Positions 48,981 to 59,137 of a stretch of 64,000 nucleotides of DNA are shown here, in pieces. Both the position numbers and the translations under genes were made by a program. The stretch is from an uncultured Desulfomicrobium sp. (lineage in GTDB: Bacteria > Desulfobacterota > Desulfovibrionia > Desulfovibrionales > Desulfomicrobiaceae), in NCBI GenBank assembly GCA_937872685.1, contig CALMTS010000437.1, positions 42,289 to 106,288 on the forward strand, in the 5' to 3' direction. Numbering within the stretch: the stretch's first letter is position 1; every line of letters begins with the position of its first letter. The notes under the pieces are model-generated. The model was given only the letters and a program-made list of their open reading frames with translations, made no database searches and was not told the origin of the DNA.

Positions 48981-50749
48981 TGTCCAAACTGCCCGATTTC
49001 TTTTCGGTCCGCGAGCTGCGTTACGGCCGGGACCCCTATCTTGACGCCTGGCTACTGCACTTCATGACCGAGAACAACATCGAGCCCAACGTCAACCCTG
49101 CGGAGAACGCGCAGCAGGAACAGCTGCGGTTCATGGTCGACCTCGACGACGACCAGGTCTTCGTGCCCTGTTCGGACGAGATGTTCGAGAACCTGCTGCA
49201 CACCCGGCTTTCGACCACGCTGCGCGACGAGTACCGCGAAAAGTGGCGGCTGCTGGTCCATCTGGTGCGCATCAACATCAAGGACCGCTACACCCGGCGC
49301 AAGATTTTCGGCCTGTCGCGGCACAAGGTCGCGCAGGTGCTGCATGCGCCGTTCCTCATCCCTTCGCGTTTCCTCAAGCAGCTGCTGACCATCTTCATGG
49401 CCATGAGCGGCGTGCACGACCCGCAGCGCACGGAGAAACGCCTGGCCAACAAGCGCGCCCAGGATTTCATGACCCGGCCGGCCATGAACCAGTGCCTCTA
49501 TGCCTGTCCGGACTCGACCCTGGGATGCAGTTCGATCCAGAACCTGCGCTGGGAGCTCGACCTGCTGGAACTGGCCCGGCTGTGCCGCCTCTCCCTGCGT
49601 TCCACGATCTGGGAGAACCAGGCCGCGGTGTGGGACAACCCGGCATTTTTTGACGAGATCTGCACGCCCTGGCCGGAATTCGCCGAAGTCATGACCAGGG
49701 TCATGGGGCCCGGCAGCGGGCAGAAATCGCTCAAGATCCTTTTTCTGCCGGCCAGCAGCGGCGAGATCATCTTCGACCTGCGTTTCATCCATGTGCTGAT
49801 CCGCCTCGGGCACAAGGTCATCCTGGCCATGAAGGAGGGCTTCTGCCTGGACAATCCCGTGATCTGGGACGTGGAGCACGACAGCGCCCTGGGGAGCGCC
49901 CTGGGGGAGGCCCGTTTCATCGAGAACAGCCGCATGAGCAAGAACGACCTGCTGCGCGCCCAGCGCGAGAACCCCCTCATCGTCATCTCCGACGGCACCC
50001 GCGAGCGCCTCAACCTCTGGCGCACCAGCGTGACCTTCGCCCGCTCCTGGAAGGAGGCGGACCTGGTCATTGCCAAGGGATTCGCGAATCACCGCCGGCT
50101 GGTGAAGAATTCGCACCTCTTCACCCGGGACATCCTGTGCCTCTACCGGGACCTCGAAGGCAACGACAAGGTGCGCTTCAAGGAGAAATCCCCGCGCGTG
50201 ACCAAGATCACCGAGTCGCAGGTGGTGGCCCAGGCCGACTCCATCATCGCGCGCATGCGCAGCGCCCGGACCATGGGCAACCAGGTCATGTTCTACAGCG
50301 CCATCATCGGCAGCATTCCCGGTCAGACCAAGGTGGCCCTGCGGGTCGTCAACACCTTCGTCTCCCACCTGCGGGCCAAGCATGCCAACCTGATGATCAT
50401 CAACCCGGCCGAGCACTTCATGGAAGGCATGGACGGCGACGACCTCATGTACATGTGGGAGCGGGTGCAGCGCAGCGGTTTCATCGACGTCTGGCGGTTC
50501 CAGACAGTGGGGGACATCGAGACCAGCTTCGAGCTCATGGGCGAACCGGTCCCTGCCGAGTGGCACGGCAAGGACGCGACCTTCTCCACCGGCTGCACCA
50601 AGGAGATGAACATCGCCCTGGACATGCAGGGCAAGCATCCGGAGATGCAGATCATCGGGCCGGAGCCCAAGCGATTTTTCCGGCGCATGGAGTATGGGGT
50701 GGGCAAGTATTTCGACGCGCGCATCCCGGACAAGGGCCGCGGCCTGTGA
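48980..50749 (+). CDS. ARMT1-like (DUF89) domain protein
   Basis: LFLPASSGEIIFDLRFIHVLIRLGHKVILAMKEGFCLDNPVIWDVEHD; ADLVIAKGFANHRRL. Confidence 0.7.
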   Translation: MSKLPDFFSVRELRYGRDPYLDAWLLHFMTENNIEPNVNPAENAQQEQLRFMVDLDDDQVFVPCSDEMFENLLHTRLSTTLRDEYREKWRLLVHLVRINIKDRYTRRKIFGLSRHKVAQVLHAPFLIPSRFLKQLLTIFMAMSGVHDPQRTEKRLANKRAQDFMTRPAMNQCLYACPDSTLGCSSIQNLRWELDLLELARLCRLSLRSTIWENQAAVWDNPAFFDEICTPWPEFAEVMTRVMGPGSGQKSLKILFLPASSGEIIFDLRFIHVLIRLGHKVILAMKEGFCLDNPVIWDVEHDSALGSALGEARFIENSRMSKNDLLRAQRENPLIVISDGTRERLNLWRTSVTFARSWKEADLVIAKGFANHRRLVKNSHLFTRDILCLYRDLEGNDKVRFKEKSPRVTKITESQVVAQADSIIARMRSARTMGNQVMFYSAIIGSIPGQTKVALRVVNTFVSHLRAKHANLMIINPAEHFMEGMDGDDLMYMWERVQRSGFIDVWRFQTVGDIETSFELMGEPVPAEWHGKDATFSTGCTKEMNIALDMQGKHPEMQIIGPEPKRFFRRMEYGVGKYFDARIPDKGRGL

Positions 50750-51909
50750 AGACGCCGTTTCTGGTTGCTTTGTGCCTCGTCCTGCTGTGCGCCTGCGCGG
50801 TCCCCGGCAAGCGCCCGGCGCTGAAAGAGGGCGTTCCGGGCCCCGGTCTTTTTGAGCGCGTGGCGGCGACGGCCGCGGCCCGGCCGGACGAACTGGCCCG
50901 GGCCCTGGAGCGCTCCCTGGAGTATGTGCGCACCCGCCCCCTGCAGGAAAAGCCTTTTGGCGAGGATGGGCCGGGCGCGACCTGGGCGGATTTGGCCGCC
51001 ACGCTGGAACACCTCCTGTGCGCGCTGCCGCGTCTCGATTCGGACCCCGGCCTGCTGGCCAGGGATTTCTCCTGGCACGAGGTGCGCCCCGAACCGCTCA
51101 TGACCGGCTACTACGAGCCGGAGCTTGCGGGGAGCCTCGTCCCCGACCCGCGCTACCCCGTGCCGCTGTTCGGCCTGCCGGACAGCCTGCACAGCGTGAA
51201 CCTGGGCCGTTTCCATCCGCGCTGGGAGGGGCAGACCCTGACGTACCGGGTGGAAGACGGGAAGATTCAGCCCTTTTTCACCCGCCAGGAGATCGATACG
51301 GCCGGGGCTTTGAACGCGACCGAAACGCCCGTGGCCTGGACCCGCGACCTGGCCGACGTGTATTTTCTGCAGGTGCAGGGTTCGGGGCGGCTGCGCCTGC
51401 CGGACGGGACGGTGCGGCATGTCCTGTATGCAGGCAAGAACGGGCATGAGTACGTTTCCCTGGGCAAGGTCATGATCGAACGCGGGCTCATCCCCAAAGA
51501 AGAAATGTCCATGCAGCGCATACGTGCGTATCTGCGCGAGCATCCGGAGCAGGTGCGCGAGCTGCTGAACAGCAACCCGAGCTACGTTTTTTTCCGACTT
51601 GCCGATGCCGGGCCCCTCGGCGCCATGGGCCGGACGTTGACGCCGATGGTCAGCGTGGCTACAGATTCAGCCTTTCTGCCCCTGGGCAGCATCCTGGCCG
51701 TGGAGGCCGACCTGCCGCGACGGGACGGGACGGCCGAGCCCGCGGCCTTCCTGGGCCTGGCCCAGGACCGCGGGGGCGCCATCAAGGGTTCCCGCCTGGA
51801 TCTTTTCTGCGGGGCGGGTGAAGAGGCCGAGTTCCTGGCCGGACACCTGCAGGCCCGCAGCCGCGTTTTTCTTCTGCTCAAAAAACAGGACTCATCATGC
51901 AGACCATAA
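50746..51909 (+). CDS. mltA: MltA-type lytic murein transglycosylase (lipoprotein)
   Basis: LLCAC lipobox; [48 protein letters not shown]. Confidence 0.9.
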   Translation: MKTPFLVALCLVLLCACAVPGKRPALKEGVPGPGLFERVAATAAARPDELARALERSLEYVRTRPLQEKPFGEDGPGATWADLAATLEHLLCALPRLDSDPGLLARDFSWHEVRPEPLMTGYYEPELAGSLVPDPRYPVPLFGLPDSLHSVNLGRFHPRWEGQTLTYRVEDGKIQPFFTRQEIDTAGALNATETPVAWTRDLADVYFLQVQGSGRLRLPDGTVRHVLYAGKNGHEYVSLGKVMIERGLIPKEEMSMQRIRAYLREHPEQVRELLNSNPSYVFFRLADAGPLGAMGRTLTPMVSVATDSAFLPLGSILAVEADLPRRDGTAEPAAFLGLAQDRGGAIKGSRLDLFCGAGEEAEFLAGHLQARSRVFLLLKKQDSSCRP

Positions 51910-52550
51910 CCCCTTCGGCCCTCAAGACCCTCCTGCGCGACGCCTGGGCCGCGCAGCTGGAACATGTGGCCCTGTGGCACGCGCAGGATCCCCCGGCGGA
52001 CATCCCTGCGCGGCCCGGCGACGGCCTGGTGGAGCTGGTCCTGCGCCAGCACCTGAAGAATTTTCTGCTCTGGCACGTGGAGGACCGGGCCCGGCGCAAG
52101 GATGTGGACGACAGCGTCATCACCGCCTGCAAGCGCGAGATCGACGGCCTCAACCAGCAGCGCAACGACCTCATGGAGCAGATCGACGCGTGGCTGCTGA
52201 ACGTCGTGAACTCCTTCGGGTCCCAACGGGAGATTCCCGGAGACAAGCGGCGCTTCAACACCGAGACACTGGGGGCGGCCCTGGACCGGCTCTCCATCCT
52301 GAGCCTCAAGATTTTTCATATGCGCGAGCAGACCGAGCGCGAGGACGCGGCCGCGGAGCACCTCGCCCGCTGCCGGGAAAAGCTCGCCGTGCTGCTCGAC
52401 CAGCACGGGGACCTGGCCCGTTCGGTCCTGGAACTGGTGGACGACTACGCCCTCGGCGTGAAGAGCCCCAAAGTCTATTTTCAATGCAAAATGTACAACG
52501 ATCCGGCCCTCAATCCGGAACTGTACGCCGCGAAGCCCGTTTCGGACTGA
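51897..52550 (+). CDS. DUF4254 family protein
   Basis: [46 protein letters not shown]. Confidence 0.85.
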   Translation: MQTITPSALKTLLRDAWAAQLEHVALWHAQDPPADIPARPGDGLVELVLRQHLKNFLLWHVEDRARRKDVDDSVITACKREIDGLNQQRNDLMEQIDAWLLNVVNSFGSQREIPGDKRRFNTETLGAALDRLSILSLKIFHMREQTEREDAAAEHLARCREKLAVLLDQHGDLARSVLELVDDYALGVKSPKVYFQCKMYNDPALNPELYAAKPVSD

Positions 52551-52567
52551 GGCGGCAAGGAGAGCCC

Positions 52568-53998
52568 ATGCGCGATTACGAGGTGGTCATCGGTCTGGAG
52601 GTTCATGCCCAGCTGAAGACCAAAAGCAAGATATTCTGTTCCTGCTCGACCCAGTTCGGGGCCGGCCCCAACGAAAACACCTGCCCGGTCTGCACGGGCA
52701 TGCCCGGCATGCTGCCGGTCCTCAACGCCAGGGCCGTGGAATACGCCGTGAAGATGGCCATGGCCGTGGACTGCACCGTCAACCGTCGCTCCCTCTTCGC
52801 GCGCAAGAACTATTTCTACCCGGACCTGCCCATGGGCTACCAGATCTCCCAGTTCGAGCTGCCCGTGGCCGAGCACGGCCATATCGACATCCATACGGAG
52901 CAGGGCGTGAAGCGCATCGGCATCACGCGCATCCACATGGAGAACGACGCCGGCAAGAACATCCATTCGTCCTCTGACAACGCGTCCTACGTGGACCTGA
53001 ACCGCGCCGGGGTGCCTCTCATCGAGATCGTCAGCGAACCGGACATGCGCTCGGCCGAGGAGGCAGTGGCCTACCTCAAGAGCCTGCGCGCCATCCTGGT
53101 GTATCTGGGCATCTGTGACGGCAACCTGGAGGAGGGGAGCTTCCGCTGCGACGCCAACGTCTCCATCCGTCCCTGGGGGCAGCAGGAGTTCGGGACGCGA
53201 GCGGAGCTCAAGAACATGAACTCCTTCCGCAACATCCAGCGCGCCATCGAGTACGAAGTGGGCCGGCAGATCGACCTGGTCGAGGACGGCGAGCAGGTTG
53301 TCCAGGAGACGCGCCTCTTCGACGCGGCCAAGGGCGTGACACGCTCCATGCGCGGCAAGGAGGAGGCTCACGATTACCGTTATTTCCCGGATCCGGACCT
53401 CTTGCCCCTGATCGTCGAGGAGGAGCAGATGGAGGCGTGGCGGGCCGAGCTGCCCGAATTGCCCGTGGCCCGCTGCCGGCGCTACCAGGAGACCCTGGGC
53501 CTGCCCGCATACGACGCGGAGGTGCTGACCGCCGAAAAGGAAGTGGCCGATTATTTCGAGGCCGGTCTGGCGACGTACAACGAGCCCAAGAAGCTTTCCA
53601 ATTGGGTCATGGGCGAGGTCATGCGCGAGTTGAACGACCGCGGCGCGACTCTGGCCGCCTGCAAGGTCGGGCCGGGCGAGCTGGCAAAGCTCGTCAGGCT
53701 GGTAGACGACGGCGTCATCAGCGGCAACATCGCCAAAGGCGTGTTCAAGGAGCTTTTCGAAACGGGCGGGGACCCCGAAGCCCACGTCAAGGCCAAGGGA
53801 CTGGTGCAGATCTCCGACACCTCGGCCATCGAGGGGCTGGTGGACGAAGTCCTGGCCGAGAACCCGGCCGAGGTGGAGCGCTACAAGGGCGGGGACAAAA
53901 AGCTGACGGGTTTTTTTGTCGGGCAGGTCATGAAGAAGTCCAGGGGCAAGGCCAACCCGGCCCTGGTCAACCAATTGCTGGCCAGGAAGATGGGATGA
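52568..53998 (+). CDS. gatB: Asp-tRNA(Asn)/Glu-tRNA(Gln) amidotransferase subunit B
   Basis: [39 protein letters not shown]. Confidence 0.97.
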   Translation: MRDYEVVIGLEVHAQLKTKSKIFCSCSTQFGAGPNENTCPVCTGMPGMLPVLNARAVEYAVKMAMAVDCTVNRRSLFARKNYFYPDLPMGYQISQFELPVAEHGHIDIHTEQGVKRIGITRIHMENDAGKNIHSSSDNASYVDLNRAGVPLIEIVSEPDMRSAEEAVAYLKSLRAILVYLGICDGNLEEGSFRCDANVSIRPWGQQEFGTRAELKNMNSFRNIQRAIEYEVGRQIDLVEDGEQVVQETRLFDAAKGVTRSMRGKEEAHDYRYFPDPDLLPLIVEEEQMEAWRAELPELPVARCRRYQETLGLPAYDAEVLTAEKEVADYFEAGLATYNEPKKLSNWVMGEVMRELNDRGATLAACKVGPGELAKLVRLVDDGVISGNIAKGVFKELFETGGDPEAHVKAKGLVQISDTSAIEGLVDEVLAENPAEVERYKGGDKKLTGFFVGQVMKKSRGKANPALVNQLLARKMG

Positions 53999-54065
53999 AG
54001 CGGGGATGGATCGCTCCTGGCCGACGGGTTTCCCGTCATGGGCCGGGGGCGCTGGCCTTTGCATG

Positions 54066-54095
54066 AAAAAACGGGCGGCCCGCGGGTCGCCCGTT
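54066..54095. terminator. Bidirectional terminator between gatB and peptidase
   Basis: AAAAAACGGGCGGCCCGCGGGTCGCCCGTTT. Confidence 0.75.
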
Positions 54096-54169
54096 TGAAT
54101 TTCAGCAGGTCCCGTCACCTGTCCGCCACCGGCGGACAACGCAGCACGGGATCGGTGCGCGGCGAGTAG

Positions 54170-55276
54170 CTAGCGCTGCATCAGCGATGCCGTCAGTTGG
54201 GCGGACTTGACCAGGTCCTCGATGCGGATGAACTCGTCCGTGGTGTGCACGCGGCTCATGCCGATGCCGAGGTTGATGCAGGAGAGGCCCTTGCCGGCAA
54301 AGATGTTGGCGTCGCTGCCGCCGCCCGTACCCTTGACCGCGGCGGTCAGGTTCAGGTTGTTGCAGGCGTGCAGGGCCCGGTGCAACAGCATGCTGTGGGC
54401 CGGGACGTCCATGGCCGGGTAGGATATTTCGTGGCTGAAATCGAAGCTGCCGCCGAACTCCTCCACGGCCTTGACGCAGCACAGGCGCATGTGCTCGATC
54501 TGGGCCAGGAGCTTGGATCCGGTCTGGGACCTGGCTTCGCCGGTCAGGGTGACGCTGTCCGGGACGATGTTGGTCGGCCCGCCGCCCTCGATGCGTCCGA
54601 GGTTGGCTACGGTCTCCTCGTCGATGCGCAGAAGGTTCATGCGGCTCACGGCGTGGGCGGCCAGCTGGATGGCGCTGATCCCCTTCTCTGGTTCGATGCC
54701 GGCATGGGCGCTGCGGCCGTGGAAGGTCAAGGTGATGCCCGCCTTGCTCGGGGCGCGGACAATGATGGTGCCGACATCGCCGCCGGCGTCGAGCACCACC
54801 ACCTCCCGGGCCTTGATGCGTGAGAAGTCGAGATGCTTTGCCCCGAACATGCCGGCCTCTTCACAGACGGTGAAGAGCAGATAGAGCTCCGGGTGCGGGA
54901 TCTTTTCCTCCTCCAGATGGAAGAGGGCCTCCAGGATGGCCGCGATGCCGGCCTTGTCGTCGCCGCCCAGGATGGTGTTCCCGGCCGCACGAATGACGCC
55001 GTCGGCCACTACGGGCTCGATGCCCAGACATGGCGGCACGCAGTCCATGTGCGCGGAGAAGGCGATGGCGTCCCCCGGGCCCGTGGCCGGGACACGCACG
55101 ATGACGTTGCCCGTGTCCCCTCCGATGGCGGGGCCGGCGTCGTCGATGCGGATATCGTAACCGCGCTGCGAGAGCAGTGCACAAAGGTGGTCGGCCACGC
55201 CCTTTTCGTGCAGGGCGGGGCTGTCGATGCGGACCAGATCGAGAAAAGTGGATATCAGTCGTTCAGTATTGATCAT
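54170..55276 (-). CDS. M20/M42 family (peptidase T-like) metallopeptidase
   Basis: FSAHMDCVPP, GGDDKAGIAAILEAL, VCEEAGMFGAKHLD. Confidence 0.9.
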   Translation of the reverse strand: MINTERLISTFLDLVRIDSPALHEKGVADHLCALLSQRGYDIRIDDAGPAIGGDTGNVIVRVPATGPGDAIAFSAHMDCVPPCLGIEPVVADGVIRAAGNTILGGDDKAGIAAILEALFHLEEEKIPHPELYLLFTVCEEAGMFGAKHLDFSRIKAREVVVLDAGGDVGTIIVRAPSKAGITLTFHGRSAHAGIEPEKGISAIQLAAHAVSRMNLLRIDEETVANLGRIEGGGPTNIVPDSVTLTGEARSQTGSKLLAQIEHMRLCCVKAVEEFGGSFDFSHEISYPAMDVPAHSMLLHRALHACNNLNLTAAVKGTGGGSDANIFAGKGLSCINLGIGMSRVHTTDEFIRIEDLVKSAQLTASLMQR

Positions 55277-55432
55277 GGTGTTGAAATGTCCTTATGAATG
55301 GGAAATGCCGGGATCATTGCCTTTTGTTCGGGAAAGGTCAACAAGGGCATGGACGCGCGGGGACTTCCCGCCGAAAGAGGCGTCACTACATGCGCACAGG
55401 CTCGCAGAGCCGCAAATCATTGAGGAGGAGAC

Positions 55433-55840
55433 ATGTCAAGAGGAACCATGGTCGACACGCACAGCACGTTCATGGGCTATCTGCTCTGGATCTTCGGGTT
55501 CACGGGGTCCCATCGCTTCTACTACGGGCGGCCCATCTCCGGGACCATCTACTTCTTTACCCTGGGCCTTCTTCTGATCGGCTGGATCGTGGACCTTTTC
55601 CTCATCCCGTCCATGGTGCGCACGGCAAGCCTGCGCTTCAGGCCGGGCCGCATCGATTACTCGCTGGCCTGGATTCTGCTGACGTTTCTGGGGATTTTCG
55701 GCGTGCACCGCATGTACATGGGCAAGTGGATAACGGGCGTCCTCTACCTGCTGACGGGGGGCTTCTTTCTGATCGGCTATATTTACGATTTCTGGACGCT
55801 CAATGACCAGATAACGGTCATCAACGCCCGCGAGGCATGA
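55433..55840 (+). CDS. Protein with two TM2-like domains
   Basis: GFTGSHRFYYGRPISGTIYFFTLGLLLIGWIVDLF and FGVHRMYMGKWITGVLYLLTGGFFLIGYIYDFW. Confidence 0.85.
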   Translation: MSRGTMVDTHSTFMGYLLWIFGFTGSHRFYYGRPISGTIYFFTLGLLLIGWIVDLFLIPSMVRTASLRFRPGRIDYSLAWILLTFLGIFGVHRMYMGKWITGVLYLLTGGFFLIGYIYDFWTLNDQITVINAREA

Positions 55841-55861
55841 TCCTGCCTTTCCCGCCGCGCG

Positions 55862-56602
55862 CTATTTGCCGGCGGGAGGGTCGAACCATTTGTGGACGAT
55901 GGCGTCCAGTTCTCCGTTGTCGCGGATGTCCCGGAGGGCGGCGTTCAAGTCTGCCAACTGGTGCGTATGCCCCTTGCGCAGGGCGATGGCCACCTCCGAA
56001 CCGGGGTCGGGGTTCAGCAGCACGCGCACGTCCACACCAGCTTCCCTGGCCAGATATCTGCCGACCTCCAGCGGCATGATGGCCGCCACGGTCTTGCCCC
56101 CGGCCAGCAGGCGCATGGCTTCCTCCTTGGTCGGAGTCTGCGTGACGCGGATCTTGCGGTGGATTCCCTGTTCCCGCCAGAGCAATTCCACGAAGGAATG
56201 CCGGTCTCCGGTGACAACCTGTCCGAAGAGATCCTCCACGGAAGAGGCCGGGCTGCCCGCAAGGACGAAGACCGCGTCATGCCGTTTGGAGTATGGTACG
56301 CTGAAGTCGAAATAGCCGCGTCGAAACGCGTTGACTTCCATCCCCACAATGATGTCGATGCGCCCGAAGCGCAGCATGCTCACCACATTGTCCCATTCCC
56401 CCTGAACAAAGCGCGCCTCGACTCCCAGGCGGCCCGCGATCGCTTTGGCCACATCCACATCGAAGCCTGCCGGCCGGCCGTCGACAACGAACTGATAGGG
56501 CGGAAATCCCGAGGCCGCACCGATGACCAGGGCCGGCGGTTGCGGCGCGGCCTGGCTTGCGAGGAGCAGAATAAAGGCGACGGCCTGCAGAAGGCGAATC
56601 AT
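55862..56602 (-). CDS. Transporter substrate-binding protein (family 3)
   Basis: Signal peptide; FPPYQFVVDGRPAGFDVDVAKAIAGRLGVEARFV, DIIVGMEVNAFRRGYFDFSVPY. Confidence 0.88.
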   Translation of the reverse strand: MIRLLQAVAFILLLASQAAPQPPALVIGAASGFPPYQFVVDGRPAGFDVDVAKAIAGRLGVEARFVQGEWDNVVSMLRFGRIDIIVGMEVNAFRRGYFDFSVPYSKRHDAVFVLAGSPASSVEDLFGQVVTGDRHSFVELLWREQGIHRKIRVTQTPTKEEAMRLLAGGKTVAAIMPLEVGRYLAREAGVDVRVLLNPDPGSEVAIALRKGHTHQLADLNAALRDIRDNGELDAIVHKWFDPPAGK

Positions 56603-56677
56603 GAGCGGCCCCGGATTTGGAACGGATATTTCGCTTCTAGCGCGTTCGCGGCTGTTGAACAAGGCCGGAAGCGAAAA

Positions 56678-57769
56678 TCAGGGGGCCGGGGCCGATTCCA
56701 GCTCCGTGACCAGCTCGTTCAGCCACTGATGGAGCTTGTGGATGGAAGAGATCGATACGCACTCCTGGAGGCCATGCTGGGAGCCGAAACCTTCCGCGCC
56801 CCATATCGCGCCGGGGATGTTGTGATCCATGAGATGGCGGGCGTCGCTTGCGCCGTGCTCGCGGGTCAGGACGGCGCCGGGGACGATGCCGAGCAGGCGC
56901 TCGGTGACGGGTGAGGGTGGCGAGGCGAAGACCGGGATGACGGAGAGCACATCCACGCTGCTGCGGGCCGCCGCGGTGATCCGGTTGATCAGGTCCTGGG
57001 GGGAGTCCTCCTCGGTGTAGCGGATGTTGAACCACCCCCTGGCCGTCTGCGGGACCTGATTGATGGATTCCCCGGCGCGGATCTTCCCGAAGTTGATGGT
57101 GCGATGCCAGTGGTCGGCACTGGTTTCCCGGAAGAGTTCCCTGATGCGCGCATAGTCCTCGAGCAGCAGGTCGATGGCGTTGGCGCCCAGCCACGGCCGG
57201 GCGCCGTGAGCCGACGCGCCCGTGGCCGTCAGCATGATGTCGATGACGCCCTTTTCACGGGTCACGATGCGTTCGGGGCTGCCTCCGTCCAGGGCCAGGG
57301 CGCAGTCGGCTTCGATGAGCTCAAGAGCCCTGGCCGCGCCATTGTCCCCTCCCGTCTCCTCGTCGCCGGTGATGAGAAGGCCCAGGGCCATGCCGTCCTG
57401 GGTCCCGCCCCTGCGTTCCAGCGCCCTCAGCCTGTCCCGGAAAAGGACCAGGGACAGCGCGGCGGCATACTTGTCGTCGACGGCTCCGCGACCAAAGAGC
57501 CTGTCGCCCTCGATGCGCGGCTGGAAGAGTTCGTCGGGGCCGTCCACCACATCGATGTGGCTCATGAGCAGCAGCCGGGCCTTCCCCGCAGGCATGACCA
57601 GCACGGAGGGGGTGCCTTCATGCACGATCGTGCGGGCAGTGAGGCCCTGGCGCGCGCACCACTGCATGATGAACTCCGCGCAGCGCATGATTTCCGCGGG
57701 CCGTGAATGCATGGACGGGATGCGGATGAGGTCCTGGGTCAGGGTGATGATTTCGTGAAGGGCGTTCAT
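56678..57769 (-). CDS. M20 family metallopeptidase
   Basis: MSHIDVVDGPDELF, RLFGRGAVDDKYAAALSL, ITGDEETGGDNGA. Confidence 0.9.
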   Translation of the reverse strand: MNALHEIITLTQDLIRIPSMHSRPAEIMRCAEFIMQWCARQGLTARTIVHEGTPSVLVMPAGKARLLLMSHIDVVDGPDELFQPRIEGDRLFGRGAVDDKYAAALSLVLFRDRLRALERRGGTQDGMALGLLITGDEETGGDNGAARALELIEADCALALDGGSPERIVTREKGVIDIMLTATGASAHGARPWLGANAIDLLLEDYARIRELFRETSADHWHRTINFGKIRAGESINQVPQTARGWFNIRYTEEDSPQDLINRITAAARSSVDVLSVIPVFASPPSPVTERLLGIVPGAVLTREHGASDARHLMDHNIPGAIWGAEGFGSQHGLQECVSISSIHKLHQWLNELVTELESAPAP

Positions 57770-57881
57770 ATGTTCCGTATTTTCAGATTTCCTGCCGCAG
57801 TTCAGAAAAAGGGAAACCCGGCCGGGCCGGGTTTCGCGTGTTTGGCTGTCCCGCGGCAAACCCGCGGGCCGGGTTTATTCC

Positions 57882-58910
57882 CTACTTGTCTTCGGGGTTC
57901 AGGATCTTCTTGTCCAGGATGAAGACTGCGCCGATGAGCAGCAGGACGAAGATGATGAAGGAGAAGAACCCGAATCCGCCACCGGAAGACGGGGCTTCCT
58001 GGGCGTGGGCCGTGGCCTGTTCGCCATGGGCGGCGTCTTTGGCGGCGGCCGGTTCGGCATGGGCTTCCTTGGCGGGTTCGGCGTGCTTGGCCGGCTCGGC
58101 GTGCTTTTCGGCCTGGGCTTTTTCGGCGTGGGCTTCGGGCGCCTTTTCGGCCGGAGCGGCCTCGGCATGCGTTTCCGCGGCTTCGGCATGTGCGGCCGGA
58201 GCGGCGTGGGCTGCGGCGGGAGCGGCGCCTGCGCGTTCGAGGATGCGTACCTTGCCCGTCAGAATGTCGTATACGCCCCCGACCACGACGACCTTGCCCG
58301 CGGCGGCGCGTTCGGCGATGGCGTGGCTCTTGGCCATGATGTCATCGATGGCCTGCCAGACGTTTTCCTCGATCGCGGCGTTGATCAGGGCTGCCTGATC
58401 GGCGTCCGGGTGTGCATGCCTGGCCCTTTCGACGGCAGGGATGATGTTGTCGACCAGCTGCGGGATGCTGCCGTGGACTTCGGCGCCGGTGGTCACGGCC
58501 GTGACCGCGCCGCAATAGGTGTGTCCGAGGATCATCAGCACCGGTGTGCCGAGGTGGTCCACGCCGTACTCGGCCGAGCCGATTTCATCCGTATCGCCGA
58601 CATTGCCGGCGACCTTGATGACGAAGAGGTCGCCCACGCCCTGGTCGAAGAGAATCTCGACGGGAACGCGGGAGTCGGAGCAGGCGATGACCGTGGCGAA
58701 GGGCGCCTGGCCGTTGGTCGTGGTCAACAGACGGCGGGAGAAGCTGGTATTGGGGTGGGTCGACTGGCCCAGGGCAAAGCGCAGGTTGCCTTCGTTGAGC
58801 ATCTGCAGCGCCTGTTCCGGGCTGACCGGGTGGGCTGCATCTGACGAGGCCAGGGCGGCGATCGGGGCCAGGATGAACAGAAGGATCAGGACAAGACGTT
58901 TGATGAACAT
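57882..58910 (-). CDS. Periplasmic membrane-anchored beta-carbonic anhydrase with Ala/Glu/His-rich linker and C-terminal TM
   Basis: Signal peptide; VIACSDSRVPVEILFDQGVGDLFVIKVAGN, LMILGHTYCGAVTAV; (AEP/AHAE)-rich linker; SSGGGFGFFSFIIFVLLLIGAVFILDKK. Confidence 0.92.
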   Translation of the reverse strand: MFIKRLVLILLFILAPIAALASSDAAHPVSPEQALQMLNEGNLRFALGQSTHPNTSFSRRLLTTTNGQAPFATVIACSDSRVPVEILFDQGVGDLFVIKVAGNVGDTDEIGSAEYGVDHLGTPVLMILGHTYCGAVTAVTTGAEVHGSIPQLVDNIIPAVERARHAHPDADQAALINAAIEENVWQAIDDIMAKSHAIAERAAAGKVVVVGGVYDILTGKVRILERAGAAPAAAHAAPAAHAEAAETHAEAAPAEKAPEAHAEKAQAEKHAEPAKHAEPAKEAHAEPAAAKDAAHGEQATAHAQEAPSSGGGFGFFSFIIFVLLLIGAVFILDKKILNPEDK

Positions 58911-59082
58911 GGCAAACCCCTGTTTTTCATGATTGATGTATGCAAGGGGGGATGCCCCCCATTCAGATGGCCGGAGAACGCTCGGGAAAATATGCACAAG
59001 CTTAGCCCAGGCATGGCCGTATTTCAAGGATTGATGTCTCAAAAAGGAGCGTTCGAGTCGTATCAGTTCGGAAAATAAGGAT

Positions 59083-59113
59083 AAAAAAAGGCGCATGGCT
59101 TTCGCCGTGCGCC
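59083..59113 (-). terminator. Terminator after the CA-like paralogue
   Basis: GGCGCACGGCGAAAGCCATGCGCCTTTTTTT on minus strand. Confidence 0.85.
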
Positions 59114-59137
59114 GTGTGGAGGCCGAAGGGGATGGGG

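Noticed and set aside
58000-58230. Repetitive GC-rich DNA in the carbonic anhydrase gene as a CRISPR or tandem-repeat locus
   Set aside because: It is in-frame coding sequence for an Ala/Glu/His-rich linker; no regular repeat-spacer structure.
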